Assembly (NCBI GenBank): GCA_963812195.1 | Contig: CAWEUI010000020.1 | Coordinates: 1 to 64,000 of the forward strand | Length of the DNA: 64,000 bases | Reading direction: 5' to 3' | Source: ZC4RG30 sp963812195 | GTDB lineage: Bacteria > Pseudomonadota > Gammaproteobacteria > Steroidobacterales > Steroidobacteraceae | Part shown: positions 1 to 8,885 of the stretch, one piece after another | Layout: each line of letters begins with the position of its first letter | Numbering within the stretch: position 1 is the first letter of the stretch | Program-made: the position numbers and the translations under genes | The notes under the pieces: model-generated | Seen by the model: only the letters and a program-made list of their open reading frames with translations | What the model was told of the DNA's origin: nothing | The model's database searches: none

Positions 1-36
1 GACAGACCGCAGACCGCCGCCTGATCCTCCACCCAT
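1..36 (-). CDS. N-terminus of a Gly-rich-tailed protein, cut by the window edge
   Basis: Only 12 codons are inside the window; they encode Met-Gly-Gly-Gly-Ser-Gly-Gly-Gly-Leu-Arg-Ser-Val. The ATG lies three bases after the stop of the QueC-like gene and has GAGG eight bases upstream, so it is a convincing translationally coupled start. The body of the protein is not visible and no fold can be assigned. The glycine run directly after Met is notable because QueC-like enzymes of defence systems are reported to attach a deazaguanine to the N-terminus of a partner protein (the CD-NTase in type IV CBASS). By position this could be that CD-NTase or another acceptor; this is inference. Confidence 0.6.
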   Translation of the reverse strand, partial: MGGGSGGGLRSV

Positions 37-39
37 ATC

Positions 40-628
40 TCAATCCTCAAAAATGTATTCGCGACACGCGATGCATTGCCCACAAGGCGTCTTGCCACCG
101 GCGTGACAAGAGTAGGTCCCTGCAATTCCCTTCTCTGCTGCGAGACGAACCACATCTCTCTTGTGAAACTCCGCCAATGGAGCAGATTACCTTTATGGGA
201 GAATCCACCGCCAGGCGGAGCGCACGCTCAGCGACCTCAAGGAACGATGACCTTTGGTCTGGAAATAGACTGGTGTCCTCATTTAGAAGACCAATTGCTA
301 CCGCTTCTGCACCGATCTGCTTGGCATACGCCGCACCTACCAAGAGGAACAGCATGTTTCTTCCAGGCGTGAACGCATCTTCATATATCGTTCGACAAGT
401 GCTCCGAAACCCGAAACGATAAGCCTTCCAAATCCAGACATGTCCGCAACTACTGGCGAAGAAAGACCAAGCGACTTCATGGATCTTTGGCACGCGGCGC
501 AATTCTGTCGCCCCTGCCCTCTGCCTGTAGTCAACGAACAAAGGAAAGACCTCGGCACCAGATTCGGCAGCCAATTTTGCTACTACGGTGGAATCCAATC
601 CGCCGGAAGCAAGGACCACAATTCTCAT
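40..628 (-). CDS. QueC-like (7-cyano-7-deazaguanine synthase family) protein of a defence operon, frameshifted as read
   Basis: QueC enzymes are ATP-pyrophosphatase-fold proteins that activate 7-carboxy-7-deazaguanine. The N-terminus has the PP-loop SGGLDST (residues 9-15), then FVDY, a TPGRNMLFL segment and the GAEAVAIGLLNED strand. The C-terminus, in a shifted frame, carries the zinc site Cys-x7-Cys-x2-Cys-x2-Cys in SCHAGGKTPCGQCIAC, ending at 40. Three shifts are repaired by single-base changes near 496 (CC), 391 (AA) and 171 (GG), so all hallmark motifs survive. The ATG overlaps the stop of the DNA-glycosylase gene (ATGA) and is preceded by a GAGG-type ribosome site. Company with TGT- and OGG-like genes points to a type IV CBASS Cap9-like role, not queuosine synthesis; QatC-like function is the alternative. 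Confidence 0.85.
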
Positions 629-1328
629 TGTTCCGCCTCTGTTCGTGCAATTGGCGCTCGTGCGGCGCGAACTACCACCCAAATTGCCCAATCAAGAACG
701 CCAAGAGGACAGTCAAACTCCAACGCGTGCTCCCTGAGGGTCGATTCGCATTCAGCGTACGCTGTCAGTCGCGACAAGGATGATGGAGCCGGTGGTGACA
801 GGCCGACCATTGACATATATGTGACCACATGTCTATCAATAACCGCCAAGTCAAAGCTCTTACCGCAGTTCCTCAGAAACATACTCGCCTGTTCGGCCCA
901 ATGCCAGAAATGTTGTGCGTGAGCCACTCACGAAGTCGCACAGGATTCGCTACAGAATCAACAACACTGCGCACGGTTCCTAATCCGCAAATGACTTGCC
1001 ACGCTGAGGCAAGCTGCAGAGCTTTTGCTCTAGGAAATCTATAAGCCATGCGACGACCATCAACAAATATTGGCCTACGCAGAGTCTCCTCTACACCACA
1101 TGCTACATCAGCATAAGACACGCCTCGTCGCAGAAGGCCGCTCTCTACAACGGAATCTGTTGCTGACAGCGCGACCTCGTACCGGACCTGACTGCCAAGA
1201 ATGCAAGAACAGAATTCGCGAAGTAGCCCATCGTCCCCAATCGAAGTCTCGGCCCGTTCAGTTCTATCGCGGATTTCTTTCGCGATGGTACCTACAGCAA
1301 ACTTGAGACTACTGCTGGAAATGTTCAT
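625..1328 (-). CDS. OGG-like 8-oxoguanine DNA glycosylase/lyase family protein, one frameshift
   Basis: HhH-GPD superfamily bifunctional glycosylase of the OGG type. Visible features are REFCSCILGSQVR near residue 40, REWLTHNISGIG leading into the helix-hairpin-helix, and, after the shift, PKQASMFLRNCG followed by DLAVIDRHV. These supply the expected catalytic Lys (KQAS) and Asp (VIDRH). One missing A in the AA pair at 892-893 joins the two frames; the repaired protein is about 234 residues. The ATG at 1328 overlaps the end of the TGT-like gene by 20 bases and the stop overlaps the QueC-like start. OGG-like proteins are one of the three marker ancillary genes of type IV CBASS, so a role in immunity (base recognition, nucleobase handling or target cleavage) is inferred rather than general repair. 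Confidence 0.78.
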
Positions 1329-2765
1329 TAAACACCTCAGGTAGCGCCTCCTTAACGGTCGCGAGTGCACTCGTCTCCGACATTCCTGCCAAAAACGAGG
1401 ACAATCCTGCATTACTGCTGGCTACGAGACGAAATCTGTTCATCCACGATGAATAGAAGTGGAGCTTGTGGAAAATGACCTTCCCCGTATAACGCACCCG
1501 CTCATCATTTGCCGCTGCACGGGTAATCGCATTGACACCAGGAATGACGTCCTGCCATTTGAACATCTCATACAGCTGGAAGTGATGGAGGGTCGCCTGG
1601 CTGGCGTCGGCCACGTAACGGCACCATTCCAGACCATCGAAACTGTCCGCCCCAGCTGCCGTTAATAGTGCCACGCTAATTGGCGTTCCAGTGCCAAGCA
1701 AGTGAACAGGCTGATAGAAGGGCAATTCGTTTAACGCGATCCGAATGCTGCGCATCGTCCGGACGCGTGCGAACAAACCCTCTCCCAATTCTCTCTCAGG
1801 AATGGCAATAGCGATTGATCTGATGGATCTTGCGACTCTTTGCGCGATCAGTGCCGCGGACTTCTCTAACTTCTCGCCTATCGTCTTGGGGAGATGGATG
1901 ATCGGAATCAATGGCTTTGACGTCAGTCGTAGATCTCTTTCATATTCGTTGATGACCGCATCAGATATCTTCCTGTGTCCTTTCGGAGGTTCTATTTCGT
2001 CATATGTGAACGCGAGGTGGTATTCGGGTATTCCTGATTGCGTACTTGTACTTTCCATAGGTCCATTTCGAATCATCCCTCCTATATCTTCCGTAGTTTC
2101 CAGAATCTAGAACAACTTTCGCCCCTCTTTTTCCGACAGGCGCGGAGAACAGAGATCAATCTCTTCGCTTCCGGCCCGTCGAAGTCATATGCCGAAATCA
2201 AGATATGCCCGGCACCGAATACTTTCAGCGCTTGAAGCGCATCGATCGGTCGAACTTTAGTCTCATGCGAAGACACCGAATAGAAGAACGCTGGGCGACG
2301 AGTACTGGTCTTATCTTCAAACTCAGTGTGGTCCCAACTACCGCGTACGGCTCGAACTTCCTCAATGACTCTCTCGCGCAACTTCTGCAATTCCGCTCGC
2401 CCAGAACCCCCATCCCAATTCAGAGCATCAATGGCGTGCAAAGTACCGTATCCAAAAGGTGCGCAATTTCTCGACACGGAGAGCGGAATGATTGAAATGC
2501 CTTTGCTCTTTGCGTAGCGCAACTCGTCAGCGAGAAACGCGCTATCTGGAGCCCCTTCCGACCAAATCGGAACCACGCAGGCGCTCCTGTCAATTGCATC
2601 AGTTATTGCCCGCCTATAGTCCCCGCTAGTTATCTTCTTATCCCACCAAACAGCCATTGGCTGTAGCGCCGCTTCAATGGCAGCGGGCAGTCTAGATGCG
2701 CTCCTGCGCGCATACAGGACACAGACGTCTAGCTGATCTGCAGGGACCACATCTATACCCAACAC
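1309..2765 (-). CDS. TIR domain joined to a tRNA-guanine-transglycosylase-like domain, two frameshifts as read
   Basis: The N-terminal ~110 residues are a TIR domain: DVCVLYARRS, VWWDKKITSGDYRRAI, VVPIWSEGAPDSAFLADELRYAKSKG and IIPLSV; the Glu in ADELRYA sits where TIR NADases have their catalytic Glu. From residue ~140 the sequence becomes TGT-like: FYSVSSHETKVRP, HILISAYDFDG, then in shifted frame VVLDSGNYGRY, and further EYHLAFTYDEIEPP, PIIHLP and HLLGTGTPISVALLTAAGADSFDGLEW. Removing one base from GGGG (2122-2125) and one from CCC (2026-2028) gives one uninterrupted polypeptide of about 485 residues; the TGT fold straddles the first shift, so both halves belong together. GTG start. TIR is the likely NAD-consuming or signal-making effector; TGT-like proteins are type IV CBASS ancillary factors. 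Confidence 0.77.
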
Positions 2766-2789
2766 GCCATGTATACTGCTGAAGCGAAA

Positions 2790-3888
2790 TCACTCGTGAA
2801 ATCTGGTGCGGAGCTTGGGGGATTGCTTGATAGCTCTGAGAACCTTATGCATCGGCGCAGCCTTTGGAAGTCGGCTAGACCGTCAAGACCACTCCGAACA
2901 ATGCCATCTACAAGGAGGAGCGCGGGTGCATCCGCATCTAGGCCCGCGTCATTAAGAGCCATTGTTCTTGCACGAAGTCCCAAATTCTCTAGGCACCATT
3001 TGGCCTCTTCAATAAGCCACTTGTCGGCCAACGTATCGCGAGCACCAATGACTTGCACAACTTCGCCATGAGGAACCGCTGGTACCAGCAGTTCGCCGGG
3101 CCTCTTTCGCATGTCCGACAACGGTCTATTCGGATTCTCGCAATAGGAAGCTACGCTCTTGGAGGCAAGGTCTGCGCTCCTAGCAATCCATATTCTGTTG
3201 ACCCCAATAGAAGGAAAATGCGGCGCTAAAGACATCGCCAGATCCGATCTTGAATACACGCTTTGATACATACGGAGGCACATTGACCACCGATCCGTTT
3301 GCATCAAGAACCATCACCCCTTTGGCACCTCGCTTAACCACGACTACAGACGCTCGCTCATCCGAAATCAATTTGTTGGCTGCCGCGCGAATATCGACCT
3401 CTCCAGTCGCATTCATCACCTCATGCTCATTGAGCACGAGCGCCAATCTTTCGGATTTGGAGCCATTCTCACAATACGGGGAGTATGGGTAAGCTCCTTG
3501 CGGATCGTAGATGGCAGTCCTCGCTGTTACTCGCGCATCACCCTCCACCATTGAAAAGCGAAGAACGACATCGCCTTCTATGACGAACTTCCGCATTTCA
3601 CTCGCATTTGCCGTACCTCCTGGATAACGTGCCGGCACACTCAGCGGGTGGAAGTACGAGAAGGCATACCTCTCAGTTGTTTCGGTCGCAATCACTCTCA
3701 CGCCGAGCGCTTCGAGGGCCTGCAATTCAAGTCTGTGAGCAGAGGGATAGAAGGTGAAGGGGCCCCACTCGATGGAGGACGACATTATCTCCGTGAGCAA
3801 CGTTGCTGCTCGGCCACCTGATCCCATAAGCGCTTTCCAGTGTGGCGACTCACAGGATTCCCAATAGCAGCCCCCCTGCTATCTTCAT
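2790..3888 (-). CDS. PfkB-family (ribokinase-like) kinase with a C-terminal nucleoside-deoxyribosyltransferase-like domain, frameshifted
   Basis: First gene of the defence operon. The likely start is the ATG at 3888 with GAAGGG upstream; removing one base from the six-C run at 3871-3876 gives MKIAGGCYWESCESPHW leading into GSGGRAATLLTEI. The PfkB core is clear: LRFSMVEGDA, LALVLNEHEV, SVVVVKRGAKGVM and the anion-hole/catalytic motif IGSGDVFSAAFSFYW. A second repair at CCCC (3202-3205) continues through ADLASKSVASYCEN into a ~90-residue extra domain (VVQVIGARDTLADKW, LLLVDGI) that weakly resembles the start of nucleoside 2-deoxyribosyltransferase folds. The end is uncertain: 2790 if one A is missing near 2863, otherwise 2753. 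PfkB proteins phosphorylate sugars or nucleosides; a nucleoside substrate fits the deazaguanine/base theme of the neighbours. Confidence 0.72.
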
Positions 3889-3929
3889 TTCGAGCCCTTC
3901 TTCACGGTGACTCTCCCTAGGCCGTGAGA

Positions 3930-4085
3930 CTACGGCTTCTTCTCAATTGGCGCTTCAGGACGCCAGTCCCATTCAATCGTGTCCGGCGGGACACTGCTGA
4001 TGTCGCAGACCACACGCGACACGCCCTTCACGTCATTCACGATGCGCCGCGAGCACTCGCCCGCCAGCCCGTACGGCGGATGCGC
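3930..4085 (-). pseudogene. guaA': Diverged guaA 3'-end fragment (island attachment remnant)
   Basis: Translating the minus strand gives a 39-residue match to the C-terminus of the intact GuaA at 40,168-41,742 (GECSRRIVN, VKGVSRVV, TIEW), 31 of 39 identical. The usual ending TIEWE-stop is replaced by TIEWDWRPEAPIEKKP-stop. The fragment lacks the rest of guaA, lies in the same orientation as the intact gene and separates the defence operon from the accessory region. Such a truncated copy is what remains when an island integrates in the guaA 3' end and displaces or imports the end of the gene. The divergence means the copy is foreign or old. Confidence 0.8.
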
Positions 4086-4162
4086 CAGGCTGCCGAAGGT
4101 TACTTGAGTCACAGCAAATGAGCCACGCCCCAGCGTACGCCGTCTCGACCAGCAGGCCTACG

Positions 4163-4675
4163 CTACTCACCCTTCGGCACCAGCAAATCCTCGAGAAAGA
4201 ACGCCGCCAACTCCGTCCTCCCCGACAACCCCGCCTTCGCATAAATCGCCGTGGACTGCGCCCGCGCCGTCTTCTCCGTAGTCTCGCGAACCGCGGCAAT
4301 CTCCTTGAACCCCAGTCCCTTCAGCAGCAGGAAGGTCACCTCCTTCTCCGCCACCGTCAGATTCCACCGCGTGAGCTGCTCGTCGATGGCGCGCGCGAGC
4401 CCTTCCACATGGCGCCGTGCATCAGCGCGCCAGTGCTCGGCCTCCTCCTGCAGCGCGGTGGATCGGGCCACCTCGTCAGTGAGCCGATGCTGCAGCGAGA
4501 ACGTGCCGCGCAGCAGATAGACGATGCCGAGGGCCGCCGCAATGCCGGCGATACCCTCCGCCATCACATGCCAGCTTGAAACCCCCTCGCCGGTGTCGTT
4601 GAGCAGGTCGGTGCCGACCATCACGATGATGATGGCCAGCACCCCTGCAATGACCCAGCGTTCGCTGCTCTTCAT
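4163..4675 (-). CDS. Membrane-anchored LuxR-type helix-turn-helix regulator
   Basis: A 170-residue protein with two hydrophobic segments near the N-terminus (about residues 7-25 and 38-56), a charged helical linker and a C-terminal LuxR/GerE-type HTH (LTVAEKEVTFLLLKGLGFKE, then TARAQSTAIYAKAGLSGRTEL). It has no receiver domain, so it is a membrane-tethered DNA-binding regulator, not a classical response regulator. It sits 16 bases downstream of the cytochrome b gene on the same strand, so the two may be cotranscribed and it may respond to a redox or membrane signal; the signal is unknown. Confidence 0.75.
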   Translation of the reverse strand: MKSSERWVIAGVLAIIIVMVGTDLLNDTGEGVSSWHVMAEGIAGIAAALGIVYLLRGTFSLQHRLTDEVARSTALQEEAEHWRADARRHVEGLARAIDEQLTRWNLTVAEKEVTFLLLKGLGFKEIAAVRETTEKTARAQSTAIYAKAGLSGRTELAAFFLEDLLVPKGE

Positions 4676-4691
4676 GTTGCCTGCTTCCTGG

Positions 4692-5402
4692 TCATTCGCC
4701 TTCCTCGTGCTCGTTGCCCTGCTCTTGATCGCCCAGCTGCAGCGTGGCGCCGAACAGCTTCAGCGACTGCGTGCCGGCATCGTAGTTGCGCACCAGGTGC
4801 ACGGCAAAGGCCGCCAGCACCGCGATGAACACCATGCCCATCACGGGCCGCGCGCCGGAGATGGTCTCGGCCGGCTCCACCTGCTGCTTGTGGCCATCCA
4901 CCATGCTGAGCGCAAAGCCGTCCCGGTGGCGCAGCGAATGCAGCAGCACGCCGCCGATGTGCAGCAGCACCACGGCCAGGAACGTGTTGGCGAGCAGCTC
5001 GTGGATTTCCTCCAGGGCCTCGGCATTGCCGCTGCTGGTCATCAGGTACCCGGTCACCCCCAGGCCCAGCGCCAGCCCCATCAGCACGATGGCCACCCAG
5101 CTCGATGCCGGGTTGTGCCCCGCCACGGGCCGCTCCCCGCCGGTGAACAGGCCCTTGAAGTAGCGGACCAGCGCCGCGGGGTGCAGCGGGAACGACGCGA
5201 AGCGCGCATGGCGCGTACCGAAGAAGCCCCAGAGCACGCGCAGCACCACGGCGAGGCCCATGGTCAGCCCGGCCAGCATGTGCCACGGGAACAGCGCGGA
5301 GTGTTCGGCCGTGCTGCCGATCACGTAGGCGGTGACGAACAGCCCGGCAAAGACCCAGTGGAACAGCCGGGTCGGCAGGTCGTAAACAAGATGGTTTCTC
5401 AT
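4692..5402 (-). CDS. Cytochrome b561-type diheme membrane protein
   Basis: About 236 residues with the cytochrome b561/Ni-Fe-hydrogenase cyt b pattern: VYDLPTRLFHWVFAG at the N-terminus with a haem-ligand-type His, SALFPWHMLAGL, VLRVLWGFFGTRHARF, a further His in LEEIHELLANTFLAV and LLHIGGVLLHSL. Four to five transmembrane helices are visible and a short acidic tail ends the protein. The start at 5402 was chosen because AGGTG lies just upstream and the N-terminal motif begins there. It probably carries electrons across the inner membrane between quinol and a c-type cytochrome; no partner cytochrome is adjacent. It precedes a membrane LuxR-type regulator in a probable two-gene operon. Confidence 0.8.
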   Translation of the reverse strand: MRNHLVYDLPTRLFHWVFAGLFVTAYVIGSTAEHSALFPWHMLAGLTMGLAVVLRVLWGFFGTRHARFASFPLHPAALVRYFKGLFTGGERPVAGHNPASSWVAIVLMGLALGLGVTGYLMTSSGNAEALEEIHELLANTFLAVVLLHIGGVLLHSLRHRDGFALSMVDGHKQQVEPAETISGARPVMGMVFIAVLAAFAVHLVRNYDAGTQSLKLFGATLQLGDQEQGNEHEEGE

Positions 5403-5673
5403 GTGGCACCTGATGGTTGTGAGGACTGTTTTCGTCCTGCTGCCACGGTGGGCGCGAGAAGGCTCGAAGGCCATTGGGCAGATGCCCCATGGCCTGCAAC
5501 ATCAATGAGTTACCGGGATTGGGGCTCCAAATGACGGCAGCGCCAGCCAGGCTCTGCTCTTGGCCAGCCGAATCCGTGGGGATGGCATGTCCGCTCACTG
5601 GTTGCCCGCCGGTCGCGCTATCCTCTGCGCGTCAGGCTATTCGGACCATTTTCGGGCTTGGGGGGTTGATGTC

Positions 5674-8355
5674 ATGAGCAACAAGAGTCGCTCGATCCGT
5701 TTCGTATCGTTTGTTCCGGCGTTGCTGCTGGCCGGCGCATGCGCGGTTGTGCAGGCGGCCACGCCACCGGCGAAGGTGATGCGCTGGTCCGATCCGGCCA
5801 CCTGGCCGAACAACAAGGTGCCGGCCGCCGGCGACAAGGTGGACATTGCCCGTGGCCAGGAGGTGGTGCTGGACGTCAGCCCGCCGGCGCTGCACGGCCT
5901 GACCATCAACGGCAAGCTCAGCTTTGCCGACGAATGCCGACCTGCGAGCTGACCACCGAGTGGATCATGGTGCTCGGCGAGCTGCAGATCGGCACCGAAG
6001 CCAAGCCCTTCACCGCACAAGGCGACCATCACCCTGACCGACAACGTCAAGGGCGAGACAGCTGATGGGCATGGGCGACCGCGGCATCATGCTGCTCGGG
6101 CGGCACCCTGAACCTGCACGGCAACCGCACCAACACCTGGACCAAGCTGGCCGAACACCGCCGAAGCGGGCAGCACCACGCATCGAGGTGCTGGACGCCG
6201 GCCAGTGGCAGGCGGGTGACGAGATCGTGCTGGCCTCGACCGACTACAATCCGCGCCAGGCCGAGCGGCGCACCATCACCGCCGTCAACGGCAACACCAT
6301 CACGCTTGACGAGCCGCTGGAATACATGCACTTCGGCGAGATCACCTACGGCGTGGATGAGCGCGGCGAAGTCGGCCTGCTGACCCGCAACATCAAGGTC
6401 CAGGCGTCCGAGGATGCGGCTCGAGTCGTATTTCGGCGGCCACATCATGGCGATGGTCGACCAGCCAGATGTATGTCGAGGGCGTCGAGCTGAACCGCAT
6501 GGGCCAGCACCTGGAGCTGGCGCGCTATCCGATCCACTGGCACCTGGTCGGCGACGGCGCAAGGGCCAGTACATCAGGAACGCCGTCGATCCACGACACC
6601 TTCAACCGCTGCGTGACCGTGCACGGCACCAACGACGTGCGGGTCGAGAACAACGTGACCTACAACACCGTCGGCCACTGCTTCTTCCTCGAAGACGGCA
6701 TCGAGCACGGCAACGAGTTCATCCACAACCTGGCGATCCAGACCAAGTGTCATCCGACCCTGGACTGCGTGCCGACCAACCTCGCCGCCAACGGTGAGAT
6801 TCGATGCTGAAGACCGTCGCGGCCTCAGGCAAGATCAGCTTTTCCGGCGAGGACACCCTGCTGCCTTCGGACAACACGGTGGCGTCCTTCTGGATCACCA
6901 ACCCGGACAACACCTACATCGACAACGTGGCCGCCGGTTCCGATGAGACCGGCTTCTGGTTTTCCCTGCCGATGCACCCGCAAGGGCGCGTTCGCGGGCT
7001 CGGAGGTCGCCGCCAACACCTGGCCGCGCCGTACGCCGCTGCGCGAATTCAGGGGCAACGTGTCCCATTCCAACTTCGACGGGTTCATGATTCGACCGGC
7101 ACATCGACGAAGACAACACCTTCGGCCTGGCCTCCATCCCGTTGCTGCCGTTGGCAGATCCTGCCGATCTGGAGAGCGAAGTGATGGAGACGCACTTCGA
7201 GAACCTGACCAGCCTACAAGAACCGCAATGGTGGTCTCTGGGGCCGGGGCGACCTCTACGTCTACAGCAACACGAAACTCGCCGACAACGCCATTGGCAT
7301 GACGCAGGCCGCCGGCGACATCGGCAGCTGAACCGTTCAGTTCACGGCTGGTTGATTCGCTGGTCGTGGGCGAGACCGACAATATCGGCAATCCCACGAC
7401 GCCGGAGGAAATCGCCTATGGCCGCAGCCTGCCGAAGCCGCCGATTCCGGATTTCCCCATCCGCGGCTACGAATACTACGATTACCGCGATGATGTGGTG
7501 AACACGACATTCGTGAATTTCCAGGACAACGAGCTGCGAAAGACAGGCGCGCTGTCCTTCCTGCTGTTCACGAGCGCGGGGCTCAGCACCGGAAGCACCA
7601 TCAGCGGTGCGAAATTCGTCAACGCCAAGCCGGTCTATTTCCCGAAATACGATCGCCCGGTTCGATAACGACAACCGCGGCGGCAACGCAATATCGGACC
7701 CTGTCGATCCACGACCTGGACGGCTCGGTGACCGGCATCCCCGATTCCCACATCATGCTCAACGATGGCGAGAACGACAGCGTCGTCACCGACGACACCT
7801 GTGAGATCCATCCCACCTGGAACGCCTCTGTGTGCACGGGTGATGTCGGTCGCCTGAATCTCTCGGACAGCAGGGGAGAATTTCCACGCCGCAGTCGATC
7901 TCGAATCCCGGACCGCCCGGTTCGCTTTGATCGCTTCGCTCAGTCCGAATGCGCCGGACACGCCCCTCGTCAAGGCCCAGCGTGCCGCCCTGTTCTCCCG
8001 TCGTCCTCCGCAGGCGCCCATCGCGCTTGTTCGCAACGGCAAGGAATTCAAGATCACCGGCGACCAGAGCACCGTGCGGGCCGGCACCGAGATCCAGGTG
8101 AAAACCGAAAGGCCGGAAGTCACTCTCAGTCTGGCCGAAATGGACAAGGGCTCATGGGTCATGTTTGAACTGCCGGGTTTCACCAAGGCAGCCTCCGGAA
8201 CGGAACAGGGCAGCATGGACGCATTGCGCCAGGCGAACGAGACCTCCTGGTTCAGGGACGGGGATGCCCTCTGGGTCAAACTGGTGGCCGATGCTCCGGT
8301 CATGCCGGTCATTCGTCCAACGGATCTGCAAGCCAGCATAACGGTCAGCCGATAA
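5674..8355 (+). CDS. Secreted G8-domain / right-handed beta-helix protein (CEMIP-like), many frameshifts
   Basis: The ATG at 5674 opens a signal peptide (LLLAGACAVVQA) followed by a G8 domain (RWSDPATWPNNKVPAAGDKV, VVLDVSPPALHGLTINGKL). Continuing through alternating frames are further family motifs: a GELQIGTEAKPF segment, GDEIVLASTDY, beta-helix turns with HLVGDG, VENNVTYNTVGHCFFLEDG and SFWITNPDNTYIDN, ending at 8355 with LQASITVSR. G8 proteins are extracellular and the CEMIP-like group is linked to polysaccharide binding or cleavage. At least ten single-base indels interrupt the reading frame, often in GC-rich short runs. Since sequence on both sides of every break still matches one family, errors are more likely than decay, but a true pseudogene cannot be excluded. 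Confidence 0.65.
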
Positions 8356-8390
8356 GAACGGGTCGGTGTCAGAGTCATGACGGCGGAAAC

Positions 8391-8885
8391 GTGTGGCGTT
8401 CCGCCGTCATGCAACTGCCGGCGGCGTCGCATAGGCGCGTAGTGGTGCAATCGATCACGAAGAAACTGACGTTTGCCGTCGAGGCCTGGCGGGTCGATGC
8501 CCACGCAAGCCGGGCGTCCTGCAAGGACGCCGAGCTCGTGCTCGACACGGATCTCGCCGGGCGCCGCGATGCGCTCAATCCCGCAGAGCTGCTGCTGGCG
8601 GCACTTGCGGCCTGCATGCTCAAGGGCATCGAACGCGTGACGCCCATCCTGCACTTCTCGCTGCGCGGCGTGCGCGTGCTGATGCACGGCGTCCGGCAGG
8701 ACGTACCACCGCGCATGGAGTCGATCAGCTACGAGATCATAGTGGACACCGATGAGCCGGATCGCCAGCTCGAACTGCTGCACGACAATGTGCGCAAGTA
8801 CGGCACGGTGTTCAACACCGTGGCCCCGGGCACCGCGCTTTCGGGAGAATTGAGGCGCAAGACACCAGACAGCGATGACTGTTGA
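8391..8885 (+). CDS. OsmC-family protein
   Basis: About 150-164 residues with the OsmC/Ohr fold signature: two LxxD strands, PAELLLAALAACMLKGIERV around the conserved N-terminal cysteine, a central helix, and VFNTVAPGTAL near the end. Classical OsmC/Ohr peroxidases have a second cysteine close to the last motif; here the segment reads KYGTVFNTV, so the Cys pair is incomplete and peroxidase activity is doubtful. The GTG at 8391 and the ATG at 8409 are both possible starts. It stands alone between the G8 gene and a lipoprotein gene. Confidence 0.75.
   Translation: MWRSAVMQLPAASHRRVVVQSITKKLTFAVEAWRVDAHASRASCKDAELVLDTDLAGRRDALNPAELLLAALAACMLKGIERVTPILHFSLRGVRVLMHGVRQDVPPRMESISYEIIVDTDEPDRQLELLHDNVRKYGTVFNTVAPGTALSGELRRKTPDSDDC

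Noticed and set aside
40..3888. Interpreting the broken defence genes as a decayed island
   Set aside because: Every break is a one-base change at a short run and all catalytic or metal-site motifs survive on the correct side; decay would also produce substitutions in these motifs.
1..3888. Calling the QueC-like gene a queuosine biosynthesis gene, or the operon QatABCD
   Set aside because: No queD, queE or queF neighbours for queuosine; no QatA ATPase or TatD-type QatD. OGG- and TGT-like partners fit type IV CBASS better.
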